Source of the DNA: an uncultured Christensenellaceae bacterium
GTDB taxonomy: Bacteria; Bacillota; Clostridia; Christensenellales; Borkfalkiaceae
DNA: 64,000 bases
NCBI GenBank assembly: GCA_910589015.1
Contig: CAJUSA010000010.1
Coordinates: forward strand, 26,996-90,995
Direction: 5' to 3'
This document shows, in pieces, positions 1-8,271 of the stretch; position 1 is the first letter of the stretch, and each line of letters starts with the position of its first letter. The position numbers were made by a program, and so were the translations under genes. The notes under the pieces were generated by a model. It did no database searches, was not told the DNA's origin, and saw only the letters and a program-made list of their open reading frames with translations.

Positions 1-773
1 CGCGCAAGACGCTCGGCATCCCCTACGCCGTGTTTCTGCTCTTTTTCGTCATTATCCCCATGCTTGTGATCGTGTTTTACGCCTTCACCGACCAAAACAT
101 GCACTTATCTTTCGGCAACTTCGTCGCGTTCTTTTCCGACGGAACGAAACTGAGCACGATGGTCTATTCAATCGTGATTGCAATCGTCACGACGGCGATC
201 ACTCTGCTTATCGCCTACCCTGTCGCCTATATCCTCGCGCGCAGCAAACTCAAAAAGAAGCATGTACTGTTGCTTTTATTTATCACGCCCATGTGGATCA
301 ACTTTATTCTGCGCGTAAACGCCATCCGCGAGCTTTTGAGCGCCATTCAACTTCTAGGGGAAGCAAATTACTTTAACACCGTGCTCGGCATGGTTTACGA
401 CTTCCTTCCCTTCATGATCCTGCCCCTCTATACGACGATGCTCAAAATCGACGGTACGCTTTACGAAGCAAGCGCCGATCTGGGCGGGAACGCCTTTACC
501 GCCTTCTTCCGCGTGACGCTACCCCTTTCCACCCCCGGCATTTTAAGCGGTATCACGATGGTATTTCTGCCTTCCATGACCAACTACGTCGTTTCAGACA
601 TGCTCGGCAATTCCAAAGTGACGATCATCGGTAAATTCATCGAAACCTATTTCGGCACCGATTGGCACATGGGTTCGATGATCGCGCTCATTCTTCTGAT
701 CATCGTCATGGTTTCCACACTGCTCTCGGGCGGATTCCGCGCCGAAGAAAACGTAAGGGGGACGTCCTTATGA
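1..773 (+). CDS. potB: Spermidine/putrescine ABC transporter permease PotB (5' end outside window)
   Basis: Inner-membrane permease of a polyamine importer. The frame is open from base 3 to the first base of the window, so the true start lies upstream; 256 residues are visible. Several hydrophobic segments are present. The cytoplasmic EAA loop that docks on the ATPase PotA is visible as EASADLGGNAFTAF followed by LPLSTPGI. The stop overlaps the start of the next permease gene (ATGA), which implies translational coupling. potA is expected just upstream, out of view. Family assignment is firm; substrate (spermidine or putrescine) is inferred from the PotB-PotC-PotD order. Confidence 0.9.
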   Translation, partial: RKTLGIPYAVFLLFFVIIPMLVIVFYAFTDQNMHLSFGNFVAFFSDGTKLSTMVYSIVIAIVTTAITLLIAYPVAYILARSKLKKKHVLLLLFITPMWINFILRVNAIRELLSAIQLLGEANYFNTVLGMVYDFLPFMILPLYTTMLKIDGTLYEASADLGGNAFTAFFRVTLPLSTPGILSGITMVFLPSMTNYVVSDMLGNSKVTIIGKFIETYFGTDWHMGSMIALILLIIVMVSTLLSGGFRAEENVRGTSL

Positions 774-1582
774 ACCGTAAACGCATTGCGCTTAAATGCC
801 TGAAAGCGGGATTCGTCGGGCTTGTCCTGCTGCTGCTTTACGCCCCCATTTTACTGCTCGCCGTATACAGTTTTCTCGACACGAACACGATCGGAACGGC
901 AGGCTCGTTTTCCTTCGTACACTATGCACAGCTCTTTCAGAATGAATCCGTGCTTAAAATGATCGGCAACACCCTGCTGCTTGCAATTCTCTCCGCAACG
1001 CTTTCCACCGTATTGGGAACGGCGGGCGCGATCGGGATCCACTATTCGAAAAAACGCACGCGGACGCTTATGACGGGTGTTTCGCAAATCCCCATTATCA
1101 ATGCGGAAATCGTGACCGCGCTTGCACTTGCCATCACCTTTGTCGCCGTTGGGCTTGGCAAATCGTATTTTACCCTTCTCATCGGTCATATGGTCATATG
1201 CACACCCTTCGTCATTCTTTCCGTGCTGCCCAAGCTCAAACAAATGGACAACAGCCTTTATGAGGCGGCGCTCGATTTAGGGGCAAGCCCGTTGAGCGCG
1301 CTCTTTAAGATCGTCCTGCCGCAGATCATCCCCGGCATCATTTCGGGCTTTATGCTAGCGATAACCCTGTCGCTCGACGACTATATCGTCACGTTCTACA
1401 CCCGCCCTGCAGGATTCGACACCATTTCCACCTATGTTTACAGCGCAACCATGAAGGGCAACGCACACACCGCACAGACGCTCTCTTCCTTCTGGGCGCT
1501 GACGACAATCATCTTTGTCGTCATTCTCGGCGTCGTGCTCGCAGCCAATCTCGCAGGCAGGAAAAAGGAGAAAAACAAATGA
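770..1582 (+). CDS. potC: Spermidine/putrescine ABC transporter permease PotC
   Basis: Second membrane subunit of the polyamine importer, 270 residues, about six transmembrane segments, with an EAA loop (EAALDLGASPLSALF, then LPQIIPGI). The open frame extends upstream to 662, but the ATG at 770 is preceded by AGGGGG and overlaps the potB stop as ATGA, so 770 is the better start. It in turn overlaps the solute-binding gene by ATGA, making a tight operon. The assignment rests on the family fold and order of genes. Confidence 0.92.
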   Translation: MNRKRIALKCLKAGFVGLVLLLLYAPILLLAVYSFLDTNTIGTAGSFSFVHYAQLFQNESVLKMIGNTLLLAILSATLSTVLGTAGAIGIHYSKKRTRTLMTGVSQIPIINAEIVTALALAITFVAVGLGKSYFTLLIGHMVICTPFVILSVLPKLKQMDNSLYEAALDLGASPLSALFKIVLPQIIPGIISGFMLAITLSLDDYIVTFYTRPAGFDTISTYVYSATMKGNAHTAQTLSSFWALTTIIFVVILGVVLAANLAGRKKEKNK

Positions 1583-3102
1583 AGAAACGTATTTTTTCCG
1601 CCATGCTCGCCCTTACATTCGCCCTTCCCTCTTTGGCGCTCTTTTCGGGTTGCTCGTCGAAAAAAACGGTGACGTTGCGCGTATATAACTGGGAAGAATA
1701 TATCGACGAAGGCGGCGAGGAATCTTATCTTTACGACGAAATCGAAAACCCCGATCCCGACGGCGTTGTGACCGATTTTGAAAATTGGTATGAAGAAACC
1801 TACGGCACATCCGTGCGCGTTGAATATTCGACGTTCGGCACAAACGAAGATCTATATAACCAGCTTAAACTCGGCGACAAGTACGATCTTATATGCCCTT
1901 CCGAATACATGATCATGAAACTTGCCGCCGAAGGCATGCTCGAACCATTCGACGAGGATTTTCACGATCCGTCGCAGGAATACAATTATTATGCCCGCAA
2001 CGTTTCCCCTTTTATCAAAGGCGTTTTCGACGAAGGTAAGGTAACCGTTGACGGAACACAACACAGTTGGAGTGAATACGCCGCGGGTTACATGTGGGGC
2101 ACGACGGGCATCGTATACAATCCCAAACTGATCGACACGAAAGATTTACAGCAGGGCTGGAAAATACTGCTCGACCCCAAATACAAGGGAAAAGTCACGA
2201 CGAAGGATAACGTCCGCGACAGCTACTTCGTCGGGCTCGGCATCGTCTATCAGAACGAACTGCGCGCACTTGACAAAAACGACCCCGAGTACAATCAAAA
2301 AGTCACCGAAATCATGAATTATACCGAACTAGATATGTACGGGGAAAACGTCGTCGAAAAAGTCAAAGACAAGCTGCTTGAAATGAAGAAAAATATCTTC
2401 GGTTTCGAAACGGATACGGGCAAGAACGACATGATGACGGAAAAGATCAGCATGAACTTCGCCTGGGGCGGCGACGCGGTGTACGCCATGAACGAGGCGG
2501 AAGAAAAGCGCGGCGTTACCCTCTGCTATTACATTCCCGAAGAATGTTCCAACCTCTTTTTTGACGGCTGGGTGATTCCGAAAGACGATAAGCGCGACCC
2601 CGAAGTCAAAAAAGCCGCGCAAGCGTTTGCAAACTTCCTCGCCCGCCCCGATATCGCCGTGCGAAATATGGATTATATCGGTTATACTTCCGTGATCGCG
2701 GGCAGTGAAGAATACGACGACATCCGCGCTTATATCGAAGAAAATTACACAGTGGAAGAAGACGCGGTTCTCTACGACATCAGTTACTTCTTCGACGAAG
2801 AAACGCTTGTTCCCATCGACCCCGACCAGCTCAACCGCCAATTTTTCGCCCTATACCCCACCGAAGAGGTGATGCAGCGGTGCGCCGTTATGGATTATTA
2901 CGGCGATGCGGAAAAAGCCATAAACGAAATGTGGACGAAAATCAAGGGTGAATCGCTCGACGCTTGGGCAATTATCGTGATCGCCGTAACGGCGGCGGCG
3001 ATCGTCGCCTTTGTAGTTATCAAAAAAGTCGGGCACAAAATCGAGATACCCCGCAAGCCGAAAAAGGGTTATACTCTCGTAAAACAAGAAGAAATCCGCT
3101 AA
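1579..3102 (+). CDS. potD: Polyamine-binding lipoprotein PotD with extra C-terminal membrane segment
   Basis: Extracellular substrate-binding protein of the polyamine importer, 507 residues. A lipoprotein signal peptide ends in the lipobox LFSGC (Cys about residue 25). The mature part begins VTLRVYNWEEYI, the usual PotD/PotF opening, and continues with the periplasmic-binding-protein type 2 fold. The protein is longer than typical PotD (about 350 residues). It has acidic insertions and ends with a hydrophobic stretch (about residues 463-485, starting WAIIVIAVTAAAIVAF) followed by a basic tail, so it would be held at both ends. SD AAAAGGAG precedes the ATG, which overlaps the potC stop. A strong terminator follows. 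Confidence 0.9.
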   Translation: MKKRIFSAMLALTFALPSLALFSGCSSKKTVTLRVYNWEEYIDEGGEESYLYDEIENPDPDGVVTDFENWYEETYGTSVRVEYSTFGTNEDLYNQLKLGDKYDLICPSEYMIMKLAAEGMLEPFDEDFHDPSQEYNYYARNVSPFIKGVFDEGKVTVDGTQHSWSEYAAGYMWGTTGIVYNPKLIDTKDLQQGWKILLDPKYKGKVTTKDNVRDSYFVGLGIVYQNELRALDKNDPEYNQKVTEIMNYTELDMYGENVVEKVKDKLLEMKKNIFGFETDTGKNDMMTEKISMNFAWGGDAVYAMNEAEEKRGVTLCYYIPEECSNLFFDGWVIPKDDKRDPEVKKAAQAFANFLARPDIAVRNMDYIGYTSVIAGSEEYDDIRAYIEENYTVEEDAVLYDISYFFDEETLVPIDPDQLNRQFFALYPTEEVMQRCAVMDYYGDAEKAINEMWTKIKGESLDAWAIIVIAVTAAAIVAFVVIKKVGHKIEIPRKPKKGYTLVKQEEIR

Positions 3103-3121
3103 TTTCAAAAAAACACAGAAT

Positions 3122-3149
3122 AAAAGCCCCGCCGAAAGGCGGGGCTTTT
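3122..3149. terminator. Bidirectional Rho-independent terminator
   Basis: A perfect 12-bp stem (AAAAGCCCCGCC / GGCGGGGCTTTT) with a GAAA tetraloop sits between the convergent potD gene and the ABC permease gene. A runs on one side and T runs on the other let it serve both strands. Confidence 0.9.
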
Positions 3150-3158
3150 CCAAGTTTG

Positions 3159-3923
3159 TCATACGATCAAGTTGACGCGGTGCAGCATGATGTAACGGAT
3201 CAGGAAGAACATCCCCACGTCGCATGCCGTCAGCACCAAGATATAGATCCAGATCGGCAAATGCATACTCACGCGCGCCGCCGCTTCAAGAATCGGAACC
3301 AGACAGAAATTCGTAAGCATGGGCAGAACGATATACATTAAAACAATACCCATGATAAACGTAATCGCCTTTCTGTGATTTGTAAAGAGCTGCCCGACGC
3401 TGATAACGGAATACACAAACAAAGTCGTCGACGGAACCATAACGATAACCAGCAACGCAAATTCCACCACGATCAACGGCTCGGAAGCGATCGCAATCCG
3501 AATGGTTTCAAACAATTCGCCGAGTACGACCGCAAGTTCCTGAATAATCGCAGGCGACAATCCCGCAAACAACATCGCCCAGGAAAGAATTGCGATCACC
3601 GAACAGAACAAAGAGGCAATCAACGCCGAAAGCAGTTTCGCCCACAAGAGCTGCATGGGCGTAACGGGAAGCGAAAACGTCATGTACCCCTCGCCCGTAA
3701 ACAGCGACGCATAGAACTGCCTAATACTCAAAATCAACCCGACCAAAAGAAGAGTCGAAGTCATCATAACACCGAACAGAAAGAGCAATATCCCGAAAAT
3801 ACTGTCGGAATCAAGCCAGACCAATAAGGCAGCAACGCCCGAAACCGCTAGCGTGGCAGCCCCGAACACCAGAATGACGCGGAAAAGCGCCCTGAGTTCG
3901 TGTTTCATCAATTTTCCTACCAT
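3159..3923 (-). CDS. ABC-2 type transporter permease
   Basis: Membrane subunit, 254 residues with about six hydrophobic segments, of the ABC-2/YtrC-like exporter type. The ATG at 3923 has an SD GGAGG 7 bases upstream, lying inside the end of the ATPase gene; the two genes overlap by 7 bases. Its only partner is the preceding ATPase, so they should form a two-gene exporter. The substrate cannot be told from sequence; related pairs in Firmicutes often handle peptides or respond to cell-wall-active compounds, but no GntR-type regulator is present here. Confidence 0.8.
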   Translation of the reverse strand: MVGKLMKHELRALFRVILVFGAATLAVSGVAALLVWLDSDSIFGILLFLFGVMMTSTLLLVGLILSIRQFYASLFTGEGYMTFSLPVTPMQLLWAKLLSALIASLFCSVIAILSWAMLFAGLSPAIIQELAVVLGELFETIRIAIASEPLIVVEFALLVIVMVPSTTLFVYSVISVGQLFTNHRKAITFIMGIVLMYIVLPMLTNFCLVPILEAAARVSMHLPIWIYILVLTACDVGMFFLIRYIMLHRVNLIV

Positions 3924-4756
3924 TTGAATACCTCCCGAAACAGTTCGTCCAGACTCTTGCCCTCTTTTTCACGGATTTCCGCAACGGACGCATTCAACGC
4001 CACCGTGCCCTTACGCAGGAAAACCGCATGCGTCAAAATGGGTTCGATATCCGCAATCAAATGCGTACACAGGAAAATCGTCGAGCCTTCGGGCTTGTTC
4101 GACATAATCGTTTCGAGAATGAATTCCCGCGCCGCAGGATCGACTCCCGCGATCGGCTCGTCGAGAATAAACAGCTTTGCATCGCGCGACATCGTAAGTA
4201 ACAATCCGAGCTTTTCTTTATTCCCTTTGGAAAGCGCTTTGATCTTTTGTTTCAACTGAATGCCGAGCCGCGCCAGCAACTGCTCGCATTTCTGCTTGTT
4301 AAAATCGGGGAAAAAATCGGAATAATAGGCTATCTGCTGTTCCACGCGCATCCAGTTGCACAAATAATTCGCATCGGGCAGATAAGCCGTAACCGCTTTT
4401 GTCTGCGGACCGGGACGCTTACCGTCGATCGTGATCTCGCCGCCGTTCGGCTGCAACATTCCCATGGCGAGTTTGATAAGCGTCGTCTTGCCGCTGCCGT
4501 TGGGTCCGAGCAACCCGACAACCCCTCCCCGCGGCACGCGCAGATTGACGTTGGTCAGTGCTGCAAATTTACTATAGTTTTTGTTCACACCCCTGCATTC
4601 AAAAATGCAGTCCTCAAACCGCGTATCGTTAAATTCCGAAAAGACAGAGCGCGGTTTGCTCTTTTCTTCCGCAGGCGTTACGGGTTCCGCCTGCGGCGCG
4701 GTTTCCCGATTTTCTGCGTTTTCAGAAGCGTTTCCGCTTTCGTTTTGTGTTTCCAT
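3917..4756 (-). CDS. ABC transporter ATP-binding protein
   Basis: Cytoplasmic ATPase, 279 residues. It has a variable N-terminal extension rich in Glu, Ala and Pro (about residues 1-50), then Walker A GPNGSGKT, an unusual signature LSKGN in place of LSGGQ, Walker B LFILDEP, and the switch histidine in LCTHL. The open frame begins at a TTG at 4768, but GGAGG lies inside that stretch, 4 bases before the ATG at 4756, so 4756 is chosen. LSKG-type signatures are common in ATPases of the YtrB class. It works with the overlapping permease gene downstream. Confidence 0.85.
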   Translation of the reverse strand: METQNESGNASENAENRETAPQAEPVTPAEEKSKPRSVFSEFNDTRFEDCIFECRGVNKNYSKFAALTNVNLRVPRGGVVGLLGPNGSGKTTLIKLAMGMLQPNGGEITIDGKRPGPQTKAVTAYLPDANYLCNWMRVEQQIAYYSDFFPDFNKQKCEQLLARLGIQLKQKIKALSKGNKEKLGLLLTMSRDAKLFILDEPIAGVDPAAREFILETIMSNKPEGSTIFLCTHLIADIEPILTHAVFLRKGTVALNASVAEIREKEGKSLDELFREVFKW

Positions 4757-4789
4757 ATTTCCTCCCAAAAAATAGACTCACATTAATGT

Positions 4790-4817
4790 ATTATAATCAG
4801 GAATGAAAATTTGTCAA
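4790..4817 (-). promoter_or_regulatory. Sigma-A type promoter for the ABC exporter operon
   Basis: On the minus strand TTGACA (4812-4817) and TATAAT (4790-4795) are both full consensus, separated by 16 bases, and lie about 34 bases upstream of the ATPase start codon. Confidence 0.75.
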
Positions 4818-4871
4818 GTTCTTGCACAAATTTTATATGATTATGACTGACATAATACTTTGCAAATGGCG

Positions 4872-4897
4872 AAAAACCGCATTTTACTGCGGTTTTT
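4872..4897 (-). terminator. Terminator of the SPFH/RHH operon
   Basis: AAAAACCGC and GCGGTTTTT form a 9-bp stem with an 8-base loop. The stop codon of the small DNA-binding protein gene (4884-4886) lies inside the loop, so termination overlaps the coding end. Confidence 0.7.
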
Positions 4898-5078
4898 CAC
4901 CATTTTCCCCGCTCAAATCGCCGTTCTTGCCCTTACGCCGTTTTACGCTCTCGGTCAGCAGAAACTCGATTTGTCCGTTGATCGAACGGAAATCCTCCTC
5001 CGCCCACCGAGCTAATTCAGCATAGAGTGTAGGTGAAACGCGAAGCGGAATTTGTTTTTTATTTTCTTCGTTTTTCAA
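4884..5078 (-). CDS. Small ribbon-helix-helix (Arc-like) DNA-binding protein
   Basis: 64 residues. The segment IPLRVSPTLYAELARWAEED then SINGQIEFLLTESVKRRK matches the beta-strand plus two helices of Arc/MetJ-like DNA-binding dimers, where the strand residues contact the operator. The start is a TTG at 5078 with AGGAT upstream; no ATG fits. It lies 14 bases after the SPFH gene and shares its promoter. Small Arc-like proteins next to SPFH proteins recur in Firmicutes. A palindrome at that promoter suggests autoregulation (inference). Confidence 0.75.
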   Translation of the reverse strand: MKNEENKKQIPLRVSPTLYAELARWAEEDFRSINGQIEFLLTESVKRRKGKNGDLSGENGEKPQ

Positions 5079-5092
5079 AAGATATCCTCAAA

Positions 5093-6025
5093 TCAATAGA
5101 TACTGCCGCTGTTTACGACGGGCTGCGCGTCGCGGTTTCCGCAAAGCACGACCAAAAGATTGCTTACCATCTGCGCCTTGCGCTCGTCGTCCAATTCGAC
5201 GATCTGCTCTTCCGAAAGACGGTTCAACGCCATCTGCACCATCGACACCGCCCCTTCCACAATCTTCTGACGCGCCGCTATAATAGCGGACGCCTGCTGG
5301 CGTTGCAACATCGCAGCGGCAATTTCGGGGGCGTAGGCAAGGTGGGAAATCCGCGCTTCGAGCACTTCCAGCCCCGCCATATCGACGCGCGTCTGCAATT
5401 CTTCTTTGAGAATGTTTGCCACTTCCTGCGCGCTGCCGCGAAGCGACTTTTCGTCGCCGTTGGAAGAAACGTCGTAAGGATACTGCCGCGCAACCTGACG
5501 GATCGCCGCATCGCACTGCGTGGAAAGATACGCCATATAGTTATCGACGTTAAACACCGCGCAAGCCGTATTGGCAATACGCCAGATCACGACAACCGAA
5601 ATTTCGATCGGGTTACCCTCTTCATCGTTGACTTTCTGCTTGTCATTGTTGAGCGTCATCGCTTTGAGCGAAAGTTTCTTAGTGATCCCCGCCATGCCGC
5701 GCGCAGGATTGACCGACGAACAGAACGGATTCACCCAGAAAAATCCTTCGCGTTTCAGCGCACCGTAATACTTGCCGAACAGTGTGAAAACATACGCCTC
5801 GTTCGGTTGCAGAAGCTTGAACCCCGCACTCATCACAATCGACACGATCAACAATGCAACACCCGCAAAGGTTATGCCGACATAAGAATCCTGCGAAAAC
5901 TTATCAGCAAGCGCGATCCCCGCAATCACCAGCGCGATCGCCGCAAGCATCAGAAAGAAAACCACGGCAAGCATCAGCCAGCCGTTCTTTTCGCGCACCG
6001 ATTTTTCCGTAAACTGCTTTTCCAT
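5093..6025 (-). CDS. SPFH/band-7 (stomatin-prohibitin-like) membrane protein
   Basis: 310 residues. Two hydrophobic segments near the N-terminus (about 17-40 and 50-66) are followed by the SPFH domain, seen from LLQPNEAYVFTLFGKY and GLEVLEARISHLAYAPEIA, then a helical, Gln/Ala-rich oligomerisation region. Such proteins form ring-like scaffolds in the cytoplasmic membrane and organise lipid microdomains. SD GGAGGAG precedes the ATG. It is the first gene of a two-gene operon with the ribbon-helix-helix protein. Confidence 0.88.
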   Translation of the reverse strand: MEKQFTEKSVREKNGWLMLAVVFFLMLAAIALVIAGIALADKFSQDSYVGITFAGVALLIVSIVMSAGFKLLQPNEAYVFTLFGKYYGALKREGFFWVNPFCSSVNPARGMAGITKKLSLKAMTLNNDKQKVNDEEGNPIEISVVVIWRIANTACAVFNVDNYMAYLSTQCDAAIRQVARQYPYDVSSNGDEKSLRGSAQEVANILKEELQTRVDMAGLEVLEARISHLAYAPEIAAAMLQRQQASAIIAARQKIVEGAVSMVQMALNRLSEEQIVELDDERKAQMVSNLLVVLCGNRDAQPVVNSGSIY

Positions 6026-6048
6026 AACTCCTCCAAAAAATCAATATG

Positions 6049-6064
6049 ATTTTGATATCAAAAT
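6049..6064. promoter_or_regulatory. 16-bp perfect palindrome at the SPFH promoter (candidate operator)
   Basis: ATTTTGATATCAAAAT is fully self-complementary. It covers the expected transcription start and touches the -10 box (6063-6068), a position where a bound dimer would block RNA polymerase. The operon itself encodes a ribbon-helix-helix protein that could be the ligand (inference). Confidence 0.5.
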
Positions 6065-6091
6065 AATATCACTTTTTGTCAGACTTGTCAA
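6063..6091 (-). promoter_or_regulatory. Sigma-A type promoter for the SPFH operon
   Basis: Minus-strand TTGACA (6086-6091) and TATTAT (6063-6068) are separated by 17 bases. Confidence 0.7.
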
Positions 6092-6123
6092 CAATTTACA
6101 AGAAAATTTATAATAAAAAATAA

Positions 6124-6146
6124 AAATCCGAACAAATGTCGGATTT
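6124..6146 (-). terminator. Terminator after the PLP lyase gene
   Basis: AAATCCGA and TCGGATTT form an 8-bp stem with a 7-base loop, followed on the minus strand by a T-rich run. It ends the long cobB-to-lyase operon. Confidence 0.7.
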
Positions 6147-6149
6147 CTA

Positions 6150-7373
6150 TTATAATATGGTAAGCCGTTCCAGAATCTGTTTACATGCGATTTTACAGTG
6201 CTCGTACGTCAAACCGCCCTGAAAATACGCCGTGTAGGGCGTGCGGATCGGCGCGTCGGCAGAAAGTTCGGACGTCGCCCCGCCCACGAACGTGCCCGCA
6301 GCCATGATCACCTTGCAATCATACCCCGGCATATCCCACGCCTCGGGACGTACGAACGCATCGACGGGCGAACACGCCTGCACGCAACATATGAAAGCCG
6401 TGAGCTGTTCTTCCGTTTCGAAACGGACGGCGCGCGTAATGTCGGCAAGCGGCGTTTCGATGGCGGGAAAATTCCGAAAACCGAGTTCTTCCAAACATTT
6501 TCCGATAAGAAGCCCGCCTTTGAGCGCCTGCGCCGTAGTGTGCGGCGCAAGAAAAACGCCCTGATAATACGCCTGATATCCGCACGCATACGAACCGATT
6601 TCCCCGCCCACGGAAGGCGCGGTCAGGCGTTGTTCGATCAGCGCAAGATACCGTTCGGCACCTGCAATATAGCCCCCCGTAGGCACGAGCCCGCCCCCGG
6701 GATTTTTGATGAGGGAGCCCACGATCACATCCGCGCCGACCTCGGTCGGCTCGCGCTTCTGCACGAATTCGCCGTAACAGTTATCGACAAAAATACAACC
6801 AGGAAAGCCGTTTTTACGCACAAGATCGCACGCCGCGCCGATCTCTTCGACGGTGAAGGCGTCGCGAAGCTCGTATCCGCGCGAGCGCTGTATATAGATC
6901 ATTTTATATTCCCGTTCTCGCAACGCGGCCGTTACGGCGGAACGGTCGATCTTGCCGTTTTCCTTCAACGCAACCATATCGAAGGCAATGCCGAATTCTT
7001 CGAGCGAACCGCCCGTACCTTTGATCACGCCGCGTAGCGTATCGTAAGGCTCGCCCGTAATGCAGAGCACGCGGTCGTTCGGGCGCAAAATCCCGAAGAG
7101 CGCAACGGTAAGCGTATGCGTACCGCTCGCCAGCAAGGGCGACACGATCGCCCGATCGGCCTTGAAAATGTTTGCAAACAGCGCGCCGAGCTTTTCCCGC
7201 CCCTCGTCGCCATAACCGTAACCCGTCGTCTGCGCGAAATGACGCACCGCGATCCGTTCTTCACGGAAGGCGTCGAGCACCTTTTTCTGATTATAAAGCG
7301 CAACATCGTCGATCGCGCGAAACCGTGCCGCAAGCGCTTTTTCCGCGCGGTCGATCCTCTCATTCACCGTCAT
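6150..7373 (-). CDS. Methionine gamma-lyase-like PLP protein (YnbB / aluminium-resistance family)
   Basis: 407 residues, fold-type I PLP enzyme. The sequence shows the family pattern TTGYGYGDEGREKLG near residue 50, SGTHTLTVALFG for the cofactor phosphate, a DNCYGEF segment, and the likely Schiff-base lysine in GSLIKNPGGG. The family (Met_gamma_lyase, once called aluminium resistance protein) is often next to miaA or hfq in Firmicutes, as here. The real substrate is not established. The start ATG lies 14 bases inside the end of miaA, so the genes are coupled. Confidence 0.85.
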   Translation of the reverse strand: MTVNERIDRAEKALAARFRAIDDVALYNQKKVLDAFREERIAVRHFAQTTGYGYGDEGREKLGALFANIFKADRAIVSPLLASGTHTLTVALFGILRPNDRVLCITGEPYDTLRGVIKGTGGSLEEFGIAFDMVALKENGKIDRSAVTAALREREYKMIYIQRSRGYELRDAFTVEEIGAACDLVRKNGFPGCIFVDNCYGEFVQKREPTEVGADVIVGSLIKNPGGGLVPTGGYIAGAERYLALIEQRLTAPSVGGEIGSYACGYQAYYQGVFLAPHTTAQALKGGLLIGKCLEELGFRNFPAIETPLADITRAVRFETEEQLTAFICCVQACSPVDAFVRPEAWDMPGYDCKVIMAAGTFVGGATSELSADAPIRTPYTAYFQGGLTYEHCKIACKQILERLTIL

Positions 7374-8271
7374 AAATCCCGATAACCTCCTTCGCCGCCT
7401 GCTGAACGTCTTGCGGTCTCAAATAATGCAAATTGGGCAGTTTTTTGAAAAAAGTAAGCTGTCTTTTGGCATATCGCCTTGTATTTTGCTTGATTATGTC
7501 TGACATAGTACTATATAAATACTCATTTTTCAAAAATTGAACGACTTCTTTGTAGCCGATCCCCTGCATACACTGGGCTTCTTCGTGTACACCGTCGTGT
7601 AACAGCCCTTTTACTTCTTCCGTCAATCCCCGCCGCAGCATCTCGTCCGTCCGCGCATCGATGCGCGCATATAACTGCCCGCGCGGATAATCGAACGCAA
7701 AAGCATCATATTCGTAACGCGGAAATTCCCCGTCGTTCTGCTCGGATTTTTTCTTGCCCGTGAGCTCGTATATTTCTAACGCGCGCGTAACGCGTTTTAC
7801 GTCGTTTTCGTGCAACGCTTGTGCGCTTTCGGGATCGACGGCGCGCAACATTGCATGCAATTTTGCTTTACCCTCTTCCGCGGCGATCCGCTCGTATTTT
7901 TCGCGCAGCGTACGATCCGCCGCAACATTGCCGTACCCATGCGAAAAGAGCAACGATTTTACATAAAACCCCGTTCCGCCGCACAAGACGGGAACCTTTC
8001 CGCGCGCAAGTATTTCTTCGACAACGGGCAACGCCAGCCGCTCGAAATCGCTTACCGAAAAGTTCTCGTTCGGTTCCACGACGTCGATCATGTGGTGGGG
8101 AATGCCGCCCCGCTCTTCCGCCGTCGGTTTCGCCGTACCGATATCGAGACCGCGATAAACAAGCAGGGCGTCGCAGGAAACCACTTCACCGCCCAAGCGT
8201 TTGGCGCATTCCACGGCAAGCGCCGTTTTGCCCGATGCCGTCGCACCGCAAATCACAAGCAGTTTTTTCAT
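7360..8271 (-). CDS. miaA: tRNA dimethylallyltransferase MiaA
   Basis: Adds a dimethylallyl group to A37 of tRNAs that read UNN codons; its product is the substrate of MiaB encoded in the same operon. 303 residues. The P-loop GATASGKT is at the N-terminus, followed by DALLVYRGLDIGTAKP and the DVVEPNENFSV substrate region. The open frame runs upstream into mutL, but the ATG at 8271 overlaps the mutL stop as ATGA and places the P-loop at the usual distance from the start. Confidence 0.95.
   Translation of the reverse strand: MKKLLVICGATASGKTALAVECAKRLGGEVVSCDALLVYRGLDIGTAKPTAEERGGIPHHMIDVVEPNENFSVSDFERLALPVVEEILARGKVPVLCGGTGFYVKSLLFSHGYGNVAADRTLREKYERIAAEEGKAKLHAMLRAVDPESAQALHENDVKRVTRALEIYELTGKKKSEQNDGEFPRYEYDAFAFDYPRGQLYARIDARTDEMLRRGLTEEVKGLLHDGVHEEAQCMQGIGYKEVVQFLKNEYLYSTMSDIIKQNTRRYAKRQLTFFKKLPNLHYLRPQDVQQAAKEVIGIYDGE

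Noticed and set aside
5033..6049. 338-codon frame opposite the SPFH gene
   Set aside because: Shadow frame; the SPFH protein on the minus strand is clearly recognised and has a promoter and SD.
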